Shown: positions 52,340-62,552 of the stretch, piece after piece
How positions within the stretch are numbered: position 1 is the stretch's first letter
Layout: the number at the start of each line of letters is the position of its first letter
Notes under the pieces: generated by a model
What the model was told of the DNA's origin: nothing
Seen by the model: only the letters and a program-made list of their open reading frames with translations
Database searches by the model: none
DNA from: Yersinia massiliensis CCUG 53443
GTDB lineage: Bacteria > Pseudomonadota > Gammaproteobacteria > Enterobacterales > Enterobacteriaceae
DNA length: 64,000 nucleotides
Reading direction: 5' to 3'
Assembly (NCBI RefSeq): GCF_000312485.1
Contig: NZ_HE997645.1
Location: 1 to 64,000 of the forward strand
Program-made: the position numbers and the translations under genes

Positions 52340-53512
52340 TCACTGCCCCTGATTATTGACCAATAACGGAGACCCGTTACCTGTCAGGGCGGTTTTGTCG
52401 CCACTTTGATAGGCTGTAAACAAGGGTCCGTTACTTTGAGCATTTTTCAGCACCCAAACACGGCCATAGTGGTTGTAGAAACCAGCGGCTTGCCCTGCTT
52501 CATGGCCAATCCCCTGATAAATATCAAAGTGTTGGCCCTTTATTGCGCCCCCAACATCCAACGCGACCATCAAGCGCATCTGATATTGGCCAGTGAATTT
52601 CCCCTGATTATCCAGCAAAGGCACTTCAGCCAACAGTGTCGTACCCGGTGGGATCAACGAACGATCAGAGGCGACAGAGGCTTTTGCGATCAAAGGAACC
52701 GCGCTGGCTCCTTTCACAGGGGCGTACATTTCCGGTTTAAAGAAGACAAAGGACGGATTTTGCTCCAATAACTCTCTGACTTCAGCTTCGCTGTGTGTGT
52801 CTGCCCAATGACGAATGGCCTGCATCGACATGTCAGCTTTGGCGACTTCTCCTCGGTCAATCAATACCTTACCGATGCTACGGTAAGCATGGCCGTTTTT
52901 ACCTGCATATCCGAAGAAGGTCAATGGCCGCCCATCGCCATAATCGACGTAGCCACTCCCCTGCACTTCCATCATAAAGTTATCTACCAACGAATTGGTG
53001 TACGCGATAATTAAGTTACGGTTATCCAATGCACCAGCATAAATTGAGGCACGATTAGGCAAACGCCCTTTCCCTTTCGATGGCATACGATAAAGCGGAT
53101 GGCGGAATTCGCCTTGTGGTGTATAGCGAGCCTGAAGCACTGGAGTGTAATAACCGGTAAATTGCACATTACCGAAGTTATCCACGCCTTCCATCTGGTA
53201 AGCATTCAGACCAAACAGATGTAATTTACTGGTATCAGCGCCGGCCAACATCCAGTTCTCAACGGCATTGAATGTACTACTATTACGGCCATACAAACCC
53301 GGTGAAGATTGATTAATCACTTTCACCTGATCAGAATAATCTTTTGCGTTGACTGGCTTACCTGTTGCATTTGGTTCATTCACTAATCCTAGCGGCTGTT
53401 CCAGATGCCCATCTTTATATTGCTGCCCACGATCTGTTGGCCGAGATTGGCAACCTGCCAAAACAGCAATCATTATTCCACTCAGTAGGTATTTGCCCCA
53501 ACGACTTGTCAT
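52340..53512 (-). CDS. mltA: Membrane-bound lytic murein transglycosylase A
   Basis: A 390-residue outer-membrane lipoprotein (signal MTSRWGKYLLSGIMIAVLAGC, lipobox LAGC) that cuts peptidoglycan between MurNAc and GlcNAc, leaving 1,6-anhydro ends. It has the double-psi beta-barrel MltA fold, with QFTGYYTPVLQARYTPQG, GSGYVDYGDG and the C-terminal catalytic-Asp region LMVALDVGGAIKG. Beyond it lie the initiator tRNA genes, the usual order. Confidence 0.96.
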   Translation of the reverse strand: MTSRWGKYLLSGIMIAVLAGCQSRPTDRGQQYKDGHLEQPLGLVNEPNATGKPVNAKDYSDQVKVINQSSPGLYGRNSSTFNAVENWMLAGADTSKLHLFGLNAYQMEGVDNFGNVQFTGYYTPVLQARYTPQGEFRHPLYRMPSKGKGRLPNRASIYAGALDNRNLIIAYTNSLVDNFMMEVQGSGYVDYGDGRPLTFFGYAGKNGHAYRSIGKVLIDRGEVAKADMSMQAIRHWADTHSEAEVRELLEQNPSFVFFKPEMYAPVKGASAVPLIAKASVASDRSLIPPGTTLLAEVPLLDNQGKFTGQYQMRLMVALDVGGAIKGQHFDIYQGIGHEAGQAAGFYNHYGRVWVLKNAQSNGPLFTAYQSGDKTALTGNGSPLLVNNQGQ

Positions 53513-53685
53513 CTCGCGCCTTCTCTTACTTATTTTATCTACCGGCGAACGATAACAAACGCCTATAGATAAAGGAATCAGCAGGTGGAAAAAAATCCCT
53601 TGATGCCGTTGTGGGGAAAAAGGGAACAGATAGTGGATAAATTAATCGAAAAACCCTATTTACCTAAATTAAGTGGCAAAAATAC

Positions 53686-53713
53686 TTGCAACAGATCTCA
53701 TCCAGAGTATAGT
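53686..53713 (+). promoter_or_regulatory. Promoter of the initiator tRNA operon
   Basis: A -35 TTGCAA (53686-53691), 16-base spacer and -10 TATAGT (53708-53713) are followed by GCGC, a GC-rich discriminator usual for stringently controlled tRNA genes. The first tRNA begins 13 bases after the -10. Confidence 0.75.
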
Positions 53714-53726
53714 GCGCTCAATCGGA

Positions 53727-53803
<77 letters not shown>

Positions 53804-53838
53804 ATTACACAGCAAGATAGAAAAAGTATTAAGACGGA

Positions 53839-53915
<77 letters not shown>

Positions 53916-53944
53916 ATTCTTAATCATTTAACTATCAACATCAG

Positions 53945-53966
53945 ACACCCTAAAGGGTGTTTTTTT
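53945..53966 (+). terminator. Terminator of the initiator tRNA operon
   Basis: ACACCC pairs with GGGTGT around a TAAA loop and is followed by seven T. The rest of the gap to the amiC end (to 54144) has no recognisable gene; it holds some degenerate CTACTG/CTATC-type direct repetition. Confidence 0.85.
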
Positions 53967-54144
53967 GTTTCTAGCGCCTGCTACGATCTGTTATCTACTG
54001 CCTATCAATTATCAACTGCCTACTGAGTATCAATAACCTACTGGGTCTCAACACCCTATCGAGAGTCGTCGGTTGCTAGCGTCAGTAAGCGATGGAACGA
54101 CCAAACAAGGGCCATGCCCCTGCTCGATATCAATTTCCCATCGA

Positions 54145-55395
54145 TTACACGCGCGCCATTGCCCCACCATTAGCGAAATAGGCTTTGATGCCAGCAAAAA
54201 TAGACTCAGCAACTTGTTGCTGAAAATGGCTGGTGCGGAGTTTCCGCTCTTCTTCCAAATTACTGATAAACGCCGTTTCAACCAGAATAGATGGAATATC
54301 AGGGGCTTTTAAAACCGCAAATCCCGCTTGATCGACACTGTTCTTATGCAGCTTATTTATTTTACCCATTCGATTGAGTACTTCTTTGCCAAACTTCAGG
54401 CTGTCACTGATCGTCGCCGTTTGCAGTAAATCAATCATGGTATGGTCTAAATAGCGATCGCCGCTCTTGCTAACTCCGCCGATTTGGTCCGCCTCATTTT
54501 GCGTTTGGGCCAAAAATTTTGCTGCCGTACTGGTTGCTCCCTTAGTGGAAAGCGCAAATACGGAAGACCCTCTGGCAGCCTGACTGGTGAATGCATCAGC
54601 ATGGATCGAAATGAATAAGTCTGCACGTTGCTTACGGGCTTTTGCTACCCGCACTTTTAGTGGAATAAAGACGTCTTCATTGCGGGTCATAAACACTCGC
54701 ATGTTGGCTTCTTTCTGAATCAGTGCTCGTAATCGGCGGGCAATTTGCAGCACAATATCTTTCTCGCGTGTCTTATTTCGCCCTATGGCACCGGGGTCTT
54801 CGCCACCATGACCGGGATCCAGCATGATAACAATTGGTCTATCTCGCCCTGCTTTACCTGCTTTGGGTGCCTCTGCGGGTAAATTACGTTCCACGTTTCC
54901 TTTATTATAATCTTCCAATAATGCCAACAAAGGATCGTCTTCCACCGAGGTACTGCCCTGCTCCGGATATAAATCCACGACCAAGCGATTACGAAATTTT
55001 GCGAAGGGCTTCAACGTAAATAACTGTGGACTGATGCTTTGCTTTAACTCTAAAACCAGCCTGACGGTATTTTTATCAAACTGCCCAACACGAGCTTGCT
55101 TGAGGTAAGGGTCACTAGACTGAACCTGATTGCTGATCTCTTTCAGGACACTGTCAAGGTGAACACCCTCAATATCAACCACAATGCGATCAGGATTTTT
55201 CAGCGCAAACTGTTTATATTTCAGTGGGGTACTAGATTCTAACGTCACTCGAGTATAGGTTGAAGAGGGCCAAACTCTGACAGCAATAATGTGTGAGGAA
55301 GCAGCAAATCCAACCCTGCTGACACTCAGCATCCAGGCTGCGGCGGCACCTTGTAATAGACGGCGACGCCCAGAATTATGATTTGAATCTGCCAT
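54145..55395 (-). CDS. amiC: N-acetylmuramoyl-L-alanine amidase AmiC
   Basis: A 416-residue periplasmic zinc amidase that splits septal peptidoglycan during cell separation, activated by NlpD. The N-terminus has a twin-arginine signal (GRRRLLQG, then a hydrophobic stretch), so it is exported folded. An AMIN domain (about 35-130) targets the septum and the Amidase_3 domain follows, with zinc ligands in [13 protein letters not shown] and a catalytic Glu in LVETAFISN. Confidence 0.96.
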   Translation of the reverse strand: MADSNHNSGRRRLLQGAAAAWMLSVSRVGFAASSHIIAVRVWPSSTYTRVTLESSTPLKYKQFALKNPDRIVVDIEGVHLDSVLKEISNQVQSSDPYLKQARVGQFDKNTVRLVLELKQSISPQLFTLKPFAKFRNRLVVDLYPEQGSTSVEDDPLLALLEDYNKGNVERNLPAEAPKAGKAGRDRPIVIMLDPGHGGEDPGAIGRNKTREKDIVLQIARRLRALIQKEANMRVFMTRNEDVFIPLKVRVAKARKQRADLFISIHADAFTSQAARGSSVFALSTKGATSTAAKFLAQTQNEADQIGGVSKSGDRYLDHTMIDLLQTATISDSLKFGKEVLNRMGKINKLHKNSVDQAGFAVLKAPDIPSILVETAFISNLEEERKLRTSHFQQQVAESIFAGIKAYFANGGAMARV

Positions 55396-55582
55396 GTAAC
55401 TCCAAAGTAACTACCAATATATGAATAAAAAACAAACAAAAAAAGTTTATGAGGAAAAACTTTAACGAATCAATCCCATGCTGTCATTAGAAAAACATTT
55501 TTTTACGTTATTCAACTTACTAATACATACCCACCATATATATGCATTTGATTGTAATTTGTTGCTTGCCATCTTGGTCAAA

Positions 55583-55621
55583 AAAGAATAAAAATACAAA
55601 AATATCGAATAAAAATTCAAT
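55583..55621 (+). promoter_or_regulatory. Paired ARG boxes (ArgR operator) upstream of argA
   Basis: Two 18-bp boxes 3 bases apart fit the pattern WNTGAATWWWWATTCANW. Box 55604-55621 reads ATCGAATAAAAATTCAAT (one mismatch) and 55583-55600 reads AAAGAATAAAAATACAAA (two mismatches). The spacing is that of known ArgR operators. They lie 11 bases before the start codon, so arginine-dependent repression is expected. Confidence 0.78.
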
Positions 55622-55632
55622 GAGGGTCTGCC

Positions 55633-56958
55633 GTGAAGGAACGTAGTACTGAACTGGTCCAGGGATTTCGTCACTCAGTTCCCTATATCAATGCGCATCG
55701 TGGCAAGACCTTTGTCGTTATGTTGGGCGGTGAAGCGATTGAACATGAAAACTTCACTAGCATCGTTAACGATATCGGCTTACTGCATAGCCTTGGTATT
55801 CGGCTGGTTGTTGTTTACGGTGCTCGCCCACAAATCGATAGCAATCTGGCGCAGCATCACTACGAGCCAATCTATCACAAACATACTCGAGTAACAGATG
55901 CCCGCACACTGGAAATGGTTAAGCAGGCTGCTGGCTTATTGCAGCTAGATATCACGGCCAGATTATCCATGAGTTTGAATAATACTCCGCTACAAGGTGC
56001 GCATATTAATGTGGTCAGCGGTAACTTTATTATTGCTCAGCCTTTAGGCGTCGATGACGGTGTCGATTATTGCCATAGCGGGCGCATTCGGCGTATTGAT
56101 GAAGAGGCCATTCATCGCCAATTAGATAACGGCGCTATCGTGTTATTAGGACCCGTTGCCGTCTCGGTCACGGGTGAGAGTTTTAATCTCACCTCAGAAG
56201 AAGTCGCGACACAGTTAGCCATCAAACTTAAAGCAGAAAAGATGATCGGGTTTTGCTCATCTCAAGGGGTGACAGATAACGAAGGAAGCATTATTTCAGA
56301 GCTGTTCCCCAATGAAGCTCAAAAACGAATCGAAGATTTAGAACAAGAAGGGGATTACAACTCAGGAACAGTGCGTTTTCTACGTGGCGCGGTCAAAGCA
56401 TGCCGTAGTGGTGTGCGCCGCAGCCATTTATTGAGCTATCAGGAAGATGGTGCACTGGTACAAGAGCTGTTCTCTCGTGATGGTATCGGTACACAAATTG
56501 TTATGGAAAGTGCGGAGCAAGTCCGCCGTGCGACCATTAATGATATTGGTGGAATACTGGAATTGATCCGTCCATTGGAACAGCAAGGGATTTTGGTTCG
56601 TCGCTCACGCGAGCAGCTTGAGATGGAGATTGATAAATTCACTATTATTGAGCGAGATAATCTGACGATTGCCTGTGCTGCACTTTATCCATTCCCAGAG
56701 GAACAAATCGGTGAAATGGCCTGTGTTGCAGTCCATCCGGACTATCGCAGTTCCTCACGTGGTGAAATGCTTCTCAAACGTGTAGCAAATCAGGCGCGCC
56801 AGATGGGCCTTAAAAAACTGTTTGTGCTCACTACCCGCAGTATTCACTGGTTCCAAGAGCGTGGTTTTACCCCGGCTGAGGTTGAGGTTTTACCGGTTCA
56901 GAAGCAGGAATTGTACAATTATCAACGGCGCTCAAAGATTCTGTTGGCTGATTTGTAG
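55633..56958 (+). CDS. argA: Amino-acid N-acetyltransferase (N-acetylglutamate synthase)
   Basis: A 441-residue enzyme for the first step of arginine synthesis. It has an N-terminal amino-acid-kinase-like domain (about 1-285) that binds arginine for feedback inhibition, and a C-terminal GNAT acetyltransferase domain ([21 protein letters not shown]). The start is a GTG with GAGGGT upstream. The last seven codons, including the stop, are duplicated in tandem just downstream. Confidence 0.95.
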   Translation: MKERSTELVQGFRHSVPYINAHRGKTFVVMLGGEAIEHENFTSIVNDIGLLHSLGIRLVVVYGARPQIDSNLAQHHYEPIYHKHTRVTDARTLEMVKQAAGLLQLDITARLSMSLNNTPLQGAHINVVSGNFIIAQPLGVDDGVDYCHSGRIRRIDEEAIHRQLDNGAIVLLGPVAVSVTGESFNLTSEEVATQLAIKLKAEKMIGFCSSQGVTDNEGSIISELFPNEAQKRIEDLEQEGDYNSGTVRFLRGAVKACRSGVRRSHLLSYQEDGALVQELFSRDGIGTQIVMESAEQVRRATINDIGGILELIRPLEQQGILVRRSREQLEMEIDKFTIIERDNLTIACAALYPFPEEQIGEMACVAVHPDYRSSSRGEMLLKRVANQARQMGLKKLFVLTTRSIHWFQERGFTPAEVEVLPVQKQELYNYQRRSKILLADL

Positions 56959-56979
56959 ATTCTGTTGGTTGACTTGTAA
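56938..56979 (+). repeat. 21-bp tandem duplication of the argA 3' end
   Basis: The unit 56938-56958 (Ile-Leu-Leu-Ala-Asp-Leu-stop) is repeated at 56959-56979 in the same frame as Ile-Leu-Leu-Val-Asp-Leu-stop. Three bases differ: one Ala to Val change, one synonymous change, and TAG to TAA. Confidence 0.88.
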
Positions 56980-57033
56980 ATGTTGAGAACGCTCGTTCTG
57001 AATCAAAAGTTAATGTTATTCATAAATGGTATC

Positions 57034-57059
57034 AAGGGGGCCTTGGCCCCCTCAGTTTT
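57034..57059. terminator. Bidirectional terminator between argA and recD
   Basis: GGGGGCC (57036-57042) pairs with GGCCCCC (57045-57051), with extra A-T pairing outside. TTTTA follows on the plus strand (after CAG) and TTGATACC on the minus strand. It serves argA most clearly. Confidence 0.65.
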
Positions 57060-58944
57060 ATGTCTTCAGCTCATTTAACCGATCAACTAGTCCGCTGCGA
57101 CGCTGCGTGGGTGTTCGTATTGCATGACTCAAAACCGCATCGTTGCAATACAGGGTCAACCGCTGGCGAGCGCGGGTTATCGCGGTATAAACCAGTTCAC
57201 GAGTCAGCACTGGCATAAAAGTGTTAGGCAATACTAAGGCCGTGTGTTCGAATTCTGAGCCTTGGGATTTATGAACCGTCATCGCATAAGCGGTTTCATG
57301 GTTGGGAAGGCGGCTAGGTTGTACCGACTTAATGTTGCCATCGGGTAGCTGGAAGTGTACACGTAACTCGCCTTCTGAATCATATAACGCGATGCCGATA
57401 TCACCATTGAACAGGCCAAGCGCACTGTCGTTAAGCCCAATCATCACTGGCCGACCAACATACCAACGCCCATTGGGTCCTGATGCTCGCTCAATTAGCC
57501 TCTTACGATGTAACAACTGCTCAATTCGTTCATTTAAACCGCTAACACCAAATGGGCCACTTCGTAGAGCACACAGCAGTTGATAACGACCAAACGCCGC
57601 TAACACATCAACCGCCCGAGCACCTGATGTCGCCAATTGAAGATAATGCTGATACCCCGTCACACAGTCTTCTAGCAATATCTGATAATCATCTGAATCG
57701 GCCAAAGGGAAGCTCTCAATATCTGAGTAAGAGCCGCTTAAAACGGATAATGCATGTTGATACTTACCCGTATTAACCGCTAGAGCAAGCTGCCCAATGC
57801 CAGATTTTTCATCGAAGCGGTAGCTTCTACGTAGCAGACACAAACTATCGCGAACATTAATACTATCTTTAGAGACATCCCCGATAGGGATGATTCCTGT
57901 TAACGTACACCCCGTTAAACGGGCTAATTCTTCAGCTCGAGACTCGCTGTAACCCCACTCGGCAAAACGGCAGATATCGCCCAGTACAGCCCCCGCCTCA
58001 ACCGAAGCCAACTGATCACGATCCCCCAGAAAAATAACCTGTGCTTTTGCAGGCAGAGCGGCAATTAGCCGCGCCATCATGGGCAAATCCACCATTGATG
58101 CCTCATCAACCACCAGCACATCAAGGTTTAGCGGGTTACCACGGTGATAACGCAAACGCTGGCTGTTAGGCTGCGCGCCCAACAAGCGATGCAGCGTCGA
58201 TGCTTGATCCGGAAATAGCTGACGTTCAGCCTCGGTTAATGAGAGTTGCCCAATGGCATGGCCCAATGACTCGGTTAATCGCGCAGCGGCTTTGCCAGTT
58301 GGTGCAGCAAGCTGAATGCGTAGACGTTGCCCTTCACTCAGTTGTATCAGCGCGGTCAACAATTTGGCTACCGTCGTTGTTTTCCCTGTACCTGGGCCGC
58401 CCGAAATGACGGAAATACGACGGGTAGCCGCAACAGCAGCTGCCACTTTCTGCCAGTCAACATCAGTATCAGCCAAACCAAACAGGCGATCTAACGTCGT
58501 TCTTAAGAGTGTTTCGTTTGTCTCTCTAGATTCATGAACCCGTGCCAGCGTACTGTCGCTAGCAATGAACCGAACAACATCCCCTTCGTATTGCCACATA
58601 CGTTGCAGATACAAACGGCCATTTTGCAAAACTAAGGGGGTTGGCTGTGACCCATCACTGACGGCGAGTGAACTATTAAGCACTTGTGTCCAACGCACTT
58701 CATCAGGCGCACCGGCTGCTTGCCAAAGCTCTTGCGATAACGCAGACTGCCGACCACCCAATAATTGGTCGGGTTGTAAATAGCTTAAAGGCAAACAAAC
58801 ATGGCCAGCGCCTGCCTCAGCACTGAGAATGGCAGCAGCCAATTGCAGCATGGGATTATCCCCACCGGCAATCAGGCGTGAGAATTGGACATCCAACGGG
58901 CGCAGTAAGTGGTCACGGACAGCCTGATCCAGTAACGCCATCAT
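57058..58944 (-). CDS. recD: RecBCD exonuclease V subunit alpha
   Basis: A 628-residue SF1B helicase that moves 5'-3' in the RecBCD recombination nuclease. Walker A is [10 protein letters not shown], Walker [10 protein letters not shown] and motif [16 protein letters not shown]. The C-terminal motifs [12 protein letters not shown] and [12 protein letters not shown] complete the helicase. The N-terminal domain (about 1-150) contacts RecB. Its ATG overlaps the recB stop by 4 bases. Confidence 0.97.
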   Translation of the reverse strand: MMALLDQAVRDHLLRPLDVQFSRLIAGGDNPMLQLAAAILSAEAGAGHVCLPLSYLQPDQLLGGRQSALSQELWQAAGAPDEVRWTQVLNSSLAVSDGSQPTPLVLQNGRLYLQRMWQYEGDVVRFIASDSTLARVHESRETNETLLRTTLDRLFGLADTDVDWQKVAAAVAATRRISVISGGPGTGKTTTVAKLLTALIQLSEGQRLRIQLAAPTGKAAARLTESLGHAIGQLSLTEAERQLFPDQASTLHRLLGAQPNSQRLRYHRGNPLNLDVLVVDEASMVDLPMMARLIAALPAKAQVIFLGDRDQLASVEAGAVLGDICRFAEWGYSESRAEELARLTGCTLTGIIPIGDVSKDSINVRDSLCLLRRSYRFDEKSGIGQLALAVNTGKYQHALSVLSGSYSDIESFPLADSDDYQILLEDCVTGYQHYLQLATSGARAVDVLAAFGRYQLLCALRSGPFGVSGLNERIEQLLHRKRLIERASGPNGRWYVGRPVMIGLNDSALGLFNGDIGIALYDSEGELRVHFQLPDGNIKSVQPSRLPNHETAYAMTVHKSQGSEFEHTALVLPNTFMPVLTRELVYTAITRARQRLTLYCNDAVLSHAIRTPTQRRSGLVDRLNELKT

Positions 58945-61900
58945 ATTGATATATCCTCATCGGCATTAGCTGAATCATGGTTGATATTGCGGCCACTGAA
59001 TAAGCCGTCCATTCCCTCAATGAGTGCCCGTTCGGGGCGGCAGCTAAAAATACCGTTACCCGGATATTGCTTATCGACACCCCGCAAGAAGAGATAAATG
59101 ACGCCACCAAAGTCGCGTTCATAGTCATAATCTGCCAGTCTGTGCCGTAAATAGCGGTGTAACGCCAACGTATAAAGCTGATATTGCAGATCATAGCGAT
59201 GTTCGGCCATCGCCTGAGCCATCGCCTCTTGGGTATAGGCGCTACCGTCTTCACCTAACCAATTAGATTTGTAATCCAATAGATAATACTTACCCTGCCA
59301 GTAGAAGACCAAGTCAATAAACCCTTTAAGCATCCCTCTAACCTGCTGAAAATCCAGTACGGGGCACTGACGAGAAAGTGGGTCATAGCGTTTGATTAAA
59401 GTATCTAATTCACGAGCCTGTAACAGTGCGTCGATTGGCAAGTAAAATTGTAATTCTGCTTGCTTGTTCTCAGGTGCTAACCCCGCAAGTGTGACGCCAG
59501 TGGCATTAAGAGGGACTTGCACGATGTCGTTTAGCCATTGATAAAGCATGGATGACCATTGCTCACCAAAACCCTGTAGTTGTAATTGTTCAGCTAGCCA
59601 GACTGATTCAATGGGCTGACTAAAATCCATAGGCTCGAGTAAGTCATGCAGAAAAGTACCCGGCGCTGCGCCGCGCGGAAAAGCGTGGGGACTTAAATCT
59701 GCTGATGCTATTAATGCATGCTCACCAGCAGCATCAGTATCCAATCGAGGCAATAACTCTTGTAATGGTGCATTCAGGAGTGGTGATGCACCACCTTTAC
59801 TTGAGCCATGCTGCTGTAGGCCGGAATAGCTGGTAACCCGCCAGTTATCCTGCACTTGCCGGGTAAATTGGCGTGCAGCGAGTGTGGGTAAAGCTTCCTG
59901 TTGTGGCTGCCAAGCAGTATCACTAACAGCTTGTGCGAGTGAAACTGAGATGTCCCCCCCAGCTAAAGCAGCTAACTCGTCTAATTTGTCGGCCAGATAG
60001 TGTGCATCCCCAGCCTGCCCTTGCTGAACTAAGTAACCTAACGCACTGTGGTGAATATCACTTTCACCCTGTTTTTTCCGCCCACCTTTGATAAGCGGTG
60101 CAATCCCGACGCTGCAATGATAAACGGCACGAGTCAGTGCCACATAGAGCAACCTTAAATCCTCTGCCAATCGCTCTTCTTCAGCCAGAGCCTGACTTTC
60201 TTCGTCAGCATTCAGATCAAGCAGTGCTTCAAAACTATGGCGGTCGTGATACAACACATCCTGCTGCTGGCGAAAATTACCGACAAATGGTAGCCAAACG
60301 AGTGGGTACTCTAGCCCTTTCGATTTATGAATGGTAATGACCTGAACTAAATTGCGATCACTTTCCAAACGTAGCTGCTGGTTATCTGACTGGTGATTCG
60401 GTTGCGCTATTTGTTGTGCGAGCCAGCGGATTAGTGCGTGCTCACTATCAAGTTTTGACGCGGCCTCTTGCAACAATTCCCCTAGATGCAGTACATCCGT
60501 TAAACGACGCTCTCCACCGGGTGTCGCGAGCAAGTTTTCAGCTAAGTGCCGACGAGCCATCATCTCCCGCAGCATCGGTAAAACACCACGGCGCTGCCAA
60601 TGTTGGCGATAATTATCGAACTCTTCAACCAATGCATCCCAATCGCGCTCATTGTGATTCAATGCATCCAGTATTTTTGCATCCAATCCCAGCAATCCTG
60701 TTGCCATAGCACTGCGCAATGTGCGCTCATGCTCCGGGTTCAGAACCGCCTGCAACAACCACAACAAATCTTTAGCTTCAGGGGTATCAAACACACTATC
60801 ACGGTTGGATAAATAGACCGATGGGATAGCCAGCGCACTGAGCGCATCTCTAACTAATGCTGCCTCAGCACGACTGCGCACTAAAATGGTGATATCTGAT
60901 GCCTGAACCGGTTTTGGGCCACCGGCTGTCACTAATAGTGCTAAGCCATTCTGCCCTGCGGTTAGCCAATCTCGAATTTGCACCGCACACTGTCGTGCCA
61001 TCAATTGTTGGTATTCACTAACCCCTACGCCCTCTCCTGGTTGCAACCAAAAAGAGATGGCCGGTTGTTTTTTCCCTTTAATTTCAAAAGATAAACAGCT
61101 ATTTCTTTCCGCCGCTGCCACCTGTATAAAAGGAATTTGTTCAAATAAGAAAGGCACGTCAACCAAACTAAACAGTCGATTAACTGATTGCACCATAGGG
61201 AACGAGGAGCGCCAGTTTGTCTCTAGCGTGTAGTGGGCACTTACTTCAGAACGAGCGCGAATATAGGTAAAGATATCTGCGCCACGGAACGCATAAATAG
61301 CCTGCTTAGGGTCACCAATCAGCAATAGCCCGCATTCTTTTCGCCCTCCATGCAGGGTATGAAAAATGCGATATTGTTGCGGGTCGGTATCTTGAAATTC
61401 ATCAATCATTGCAACGGGATAACGGTTGCGAATAGATTGAGTCAACAACTCACTACCTGGTTGTTGTAATGCGGCATCGAGTTTGCTGAGCAGGTCATCA
61501 AACCCCAACTCCGCCCGTTGTCGCTTTTCTTGCTGGACAGAGGTGCGTATTTCACTGATAGCTCGGGCTAAAATCAGATCCCTAAGCGTCAGTGGTTGTT
61601 CGAAGATTCGATCTATGGCACTGAATACTGGGTGTTGCGGAACATCACCCTTTTTAGTTTTATCAAATAAGACCGACTGGCGAAATTTCTCCAGTTCTTT
61701 GGGTAACTGATAATCACCGGTTTCTTGCTCTGCCCATATACCGACTTTTTCAAGCCAATTGGGCAAATATCGTGTGCTATAGCTACGCTTATCGACCCCT
61801 GAACCGCTAATCAAAGCCTCTAGCTCAGAGGCTGCTGCTCGCCATTGCGCTTTGACCGCATCAATTTGCACGACGATTTGTTGGTGCCGACTTAGTATCG

Positions 61901-62552
61901 TTTCATCATCACTGGGGACTTGTCGAAACGTTGGCGTTTCCCCCTGTAAGTAAGCAGAAAGATCGTTAAGTAATGCCTCTGGCCCACTCCACTCTTGGCT
62001 GACCGCACGGGCGACCGCCAAGGGCAGCGGATAGCAGTGTCTGCGCCAAAAGTCGGCGCAAGCTTGTCTGCGTAATGGCAATTCATCCTGTATCAGTGTT
62101 TGCTCGAACAAGATGCCGGATTCAAAAGCGTTATTTGCCAGCATTCTTTGGCAAAAGCCGTGGATAGTATAAATGGCAGCTTCATCCATCTGGCGCTCGG
62201 CCGCCAATAGTTGCGCAGCGGCTTCACTCAAATCAATGATTTCAGATAATAAAGCGTTATGCATCGGGTTATCACTGACTCCCCGCACGCAAGCGATACG
62301 CAACTCATGAATATTGTCGCGAATTCGCCCCCTTAACTCTTCAGTTGCGGCTTCAGTAAAGGTCACCACAAGGATTTCCTCTACCATCAGGGAGCGGCTA
62401 AAAGCCGATTCCCCACCTAAGCCGAGTAACAACCTCAGATAAAGCACCCCGATAGTAAATGTCTTACCAGTACCGGCAGAAGCTTCAATGAGCCGCTCGC
62501 CATACAGAGGTAGCGTTAGCGGCTCCAACCGCTGGGGAGTCATAGATGTCAT
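58941..62552 (-). CDS. recB: RecBCD exonuclease V subunit beta
   Basis: A 1203-residue helicase-nuclease for double-strand break repair. The SF1A helicase begins with Walker [12 protein letters not shown] and has MIDEFQDTD and [17 protein letters not shown]. The C-terminal nuclease has [28 protein letters not shown], with the catalytic Asp-Asp-Lys. I start at [12 protein letters not shown] (62552), which overlaps the ptrA stop by 4 bases (ATGA). An ATG three codons in is possible. Open frame further upstream lies inside ptrA. Confidence 0.96.
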   Translation of the reverse strand: MTSMTPQRLEPLTLPLYGERLIEASAGTGKTFTIGVLYLRLLLGLGGESAFSRSLMVEEILVVTFTEAATEELRGRIRDNIHELRIACVRGVSDNPMHNALLSEIIDLSEAAAQLLAAERQMDEAAIYTIHGFCQRMLANNAFESGILFEQTLIQDELPLRRQACADFWRRHCYPLPLAVARAVSQEWSGPEALLNDLSAYLQGETPTFRQVPSDDETILSRHQQIVVQIDAVKAQWRAAASELEALISGSGVDKRSYSTRYLPNWLEKVGIWAEQETGDYQLPKELEKFRQSVLFDKTKKGDVPQHPVFSAIDRIFEQPLTLRDLILARAISEIRTSVQQEKRQRAELGFDDLLSKLDAALQQPGSELLTQSIRNRYPVAMIDEFQDTDPQQYRIFHTLHGGRKECGLLLIGDPKQAIYAFRGADIFTYIRARSEVSAHYTLETNWRSSFPMVQSVNRLFSLVDVPFLFEQIPFIQVAAAERNSCLSFEIKGKKQPAISFWLQPGEGVGVSEYQQLMARQCAVQIRDWLTAGQNGLALLVTAGGPKPVQASDITILVRSRAEAALVRDALSALAIPSVYLSNRDSVFDTPEAKDLLWLLQAVLNPEHERTLRSAMATGLLGLDAKILDALNHNERDWDALVEEFDNYRQHWQRRGVLPMLREMMARRHLAENLLATPGGERRLTDVLHLGELLQEAASKLDSEHALIRWLAQQIAQPNHQSDNQQLRLESDRNLVQVITIHKSKGLEYPLVWLPFVGNFRQQQDVLYHDRHSFEALLDLNADEESQALAEEERLAEDLRLLYVALTRAVYHCSVGIAPLIKGGRKKQGESDIHHSALGYLVQQGQAGDAHYLADKLDELAALAGGDISVSLAQAVSDTAWQPQQEALPTLAARQFTRQVQDNWRVTSYSGLQQHGSSKGGASPLLNAPLQELLPRLDTDAAGEHALIASADLSPHAFPRGAAPGTFLHDLLEPMDFSQPIESVWLAEQLQLQGFGEQWSSMLYQWLNDIVQVPLNATGVTLAGLAPENKQAELQFYLPIDALLQARELDTLIKRYDPLSRQCPVLDFQQVRGMLKGFIDLVFYWQGKYYLLDYKSNWLGEDGSAYTQEAMAQAMAEHRYDLQYQLYTLALHRYLRHRLADYDYERDFGGVIYLFLRGVDKQYPGNGIFSCRPERALIEGMDGLFSGRNINHDSANADEDISI

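Noticed and set aside
54001-54060. Direct repeats of ctactg/tatcaat after the tRNA terminator
   Set aside because: Units are short and irregular in length and sequence; I could not define a consistent period.
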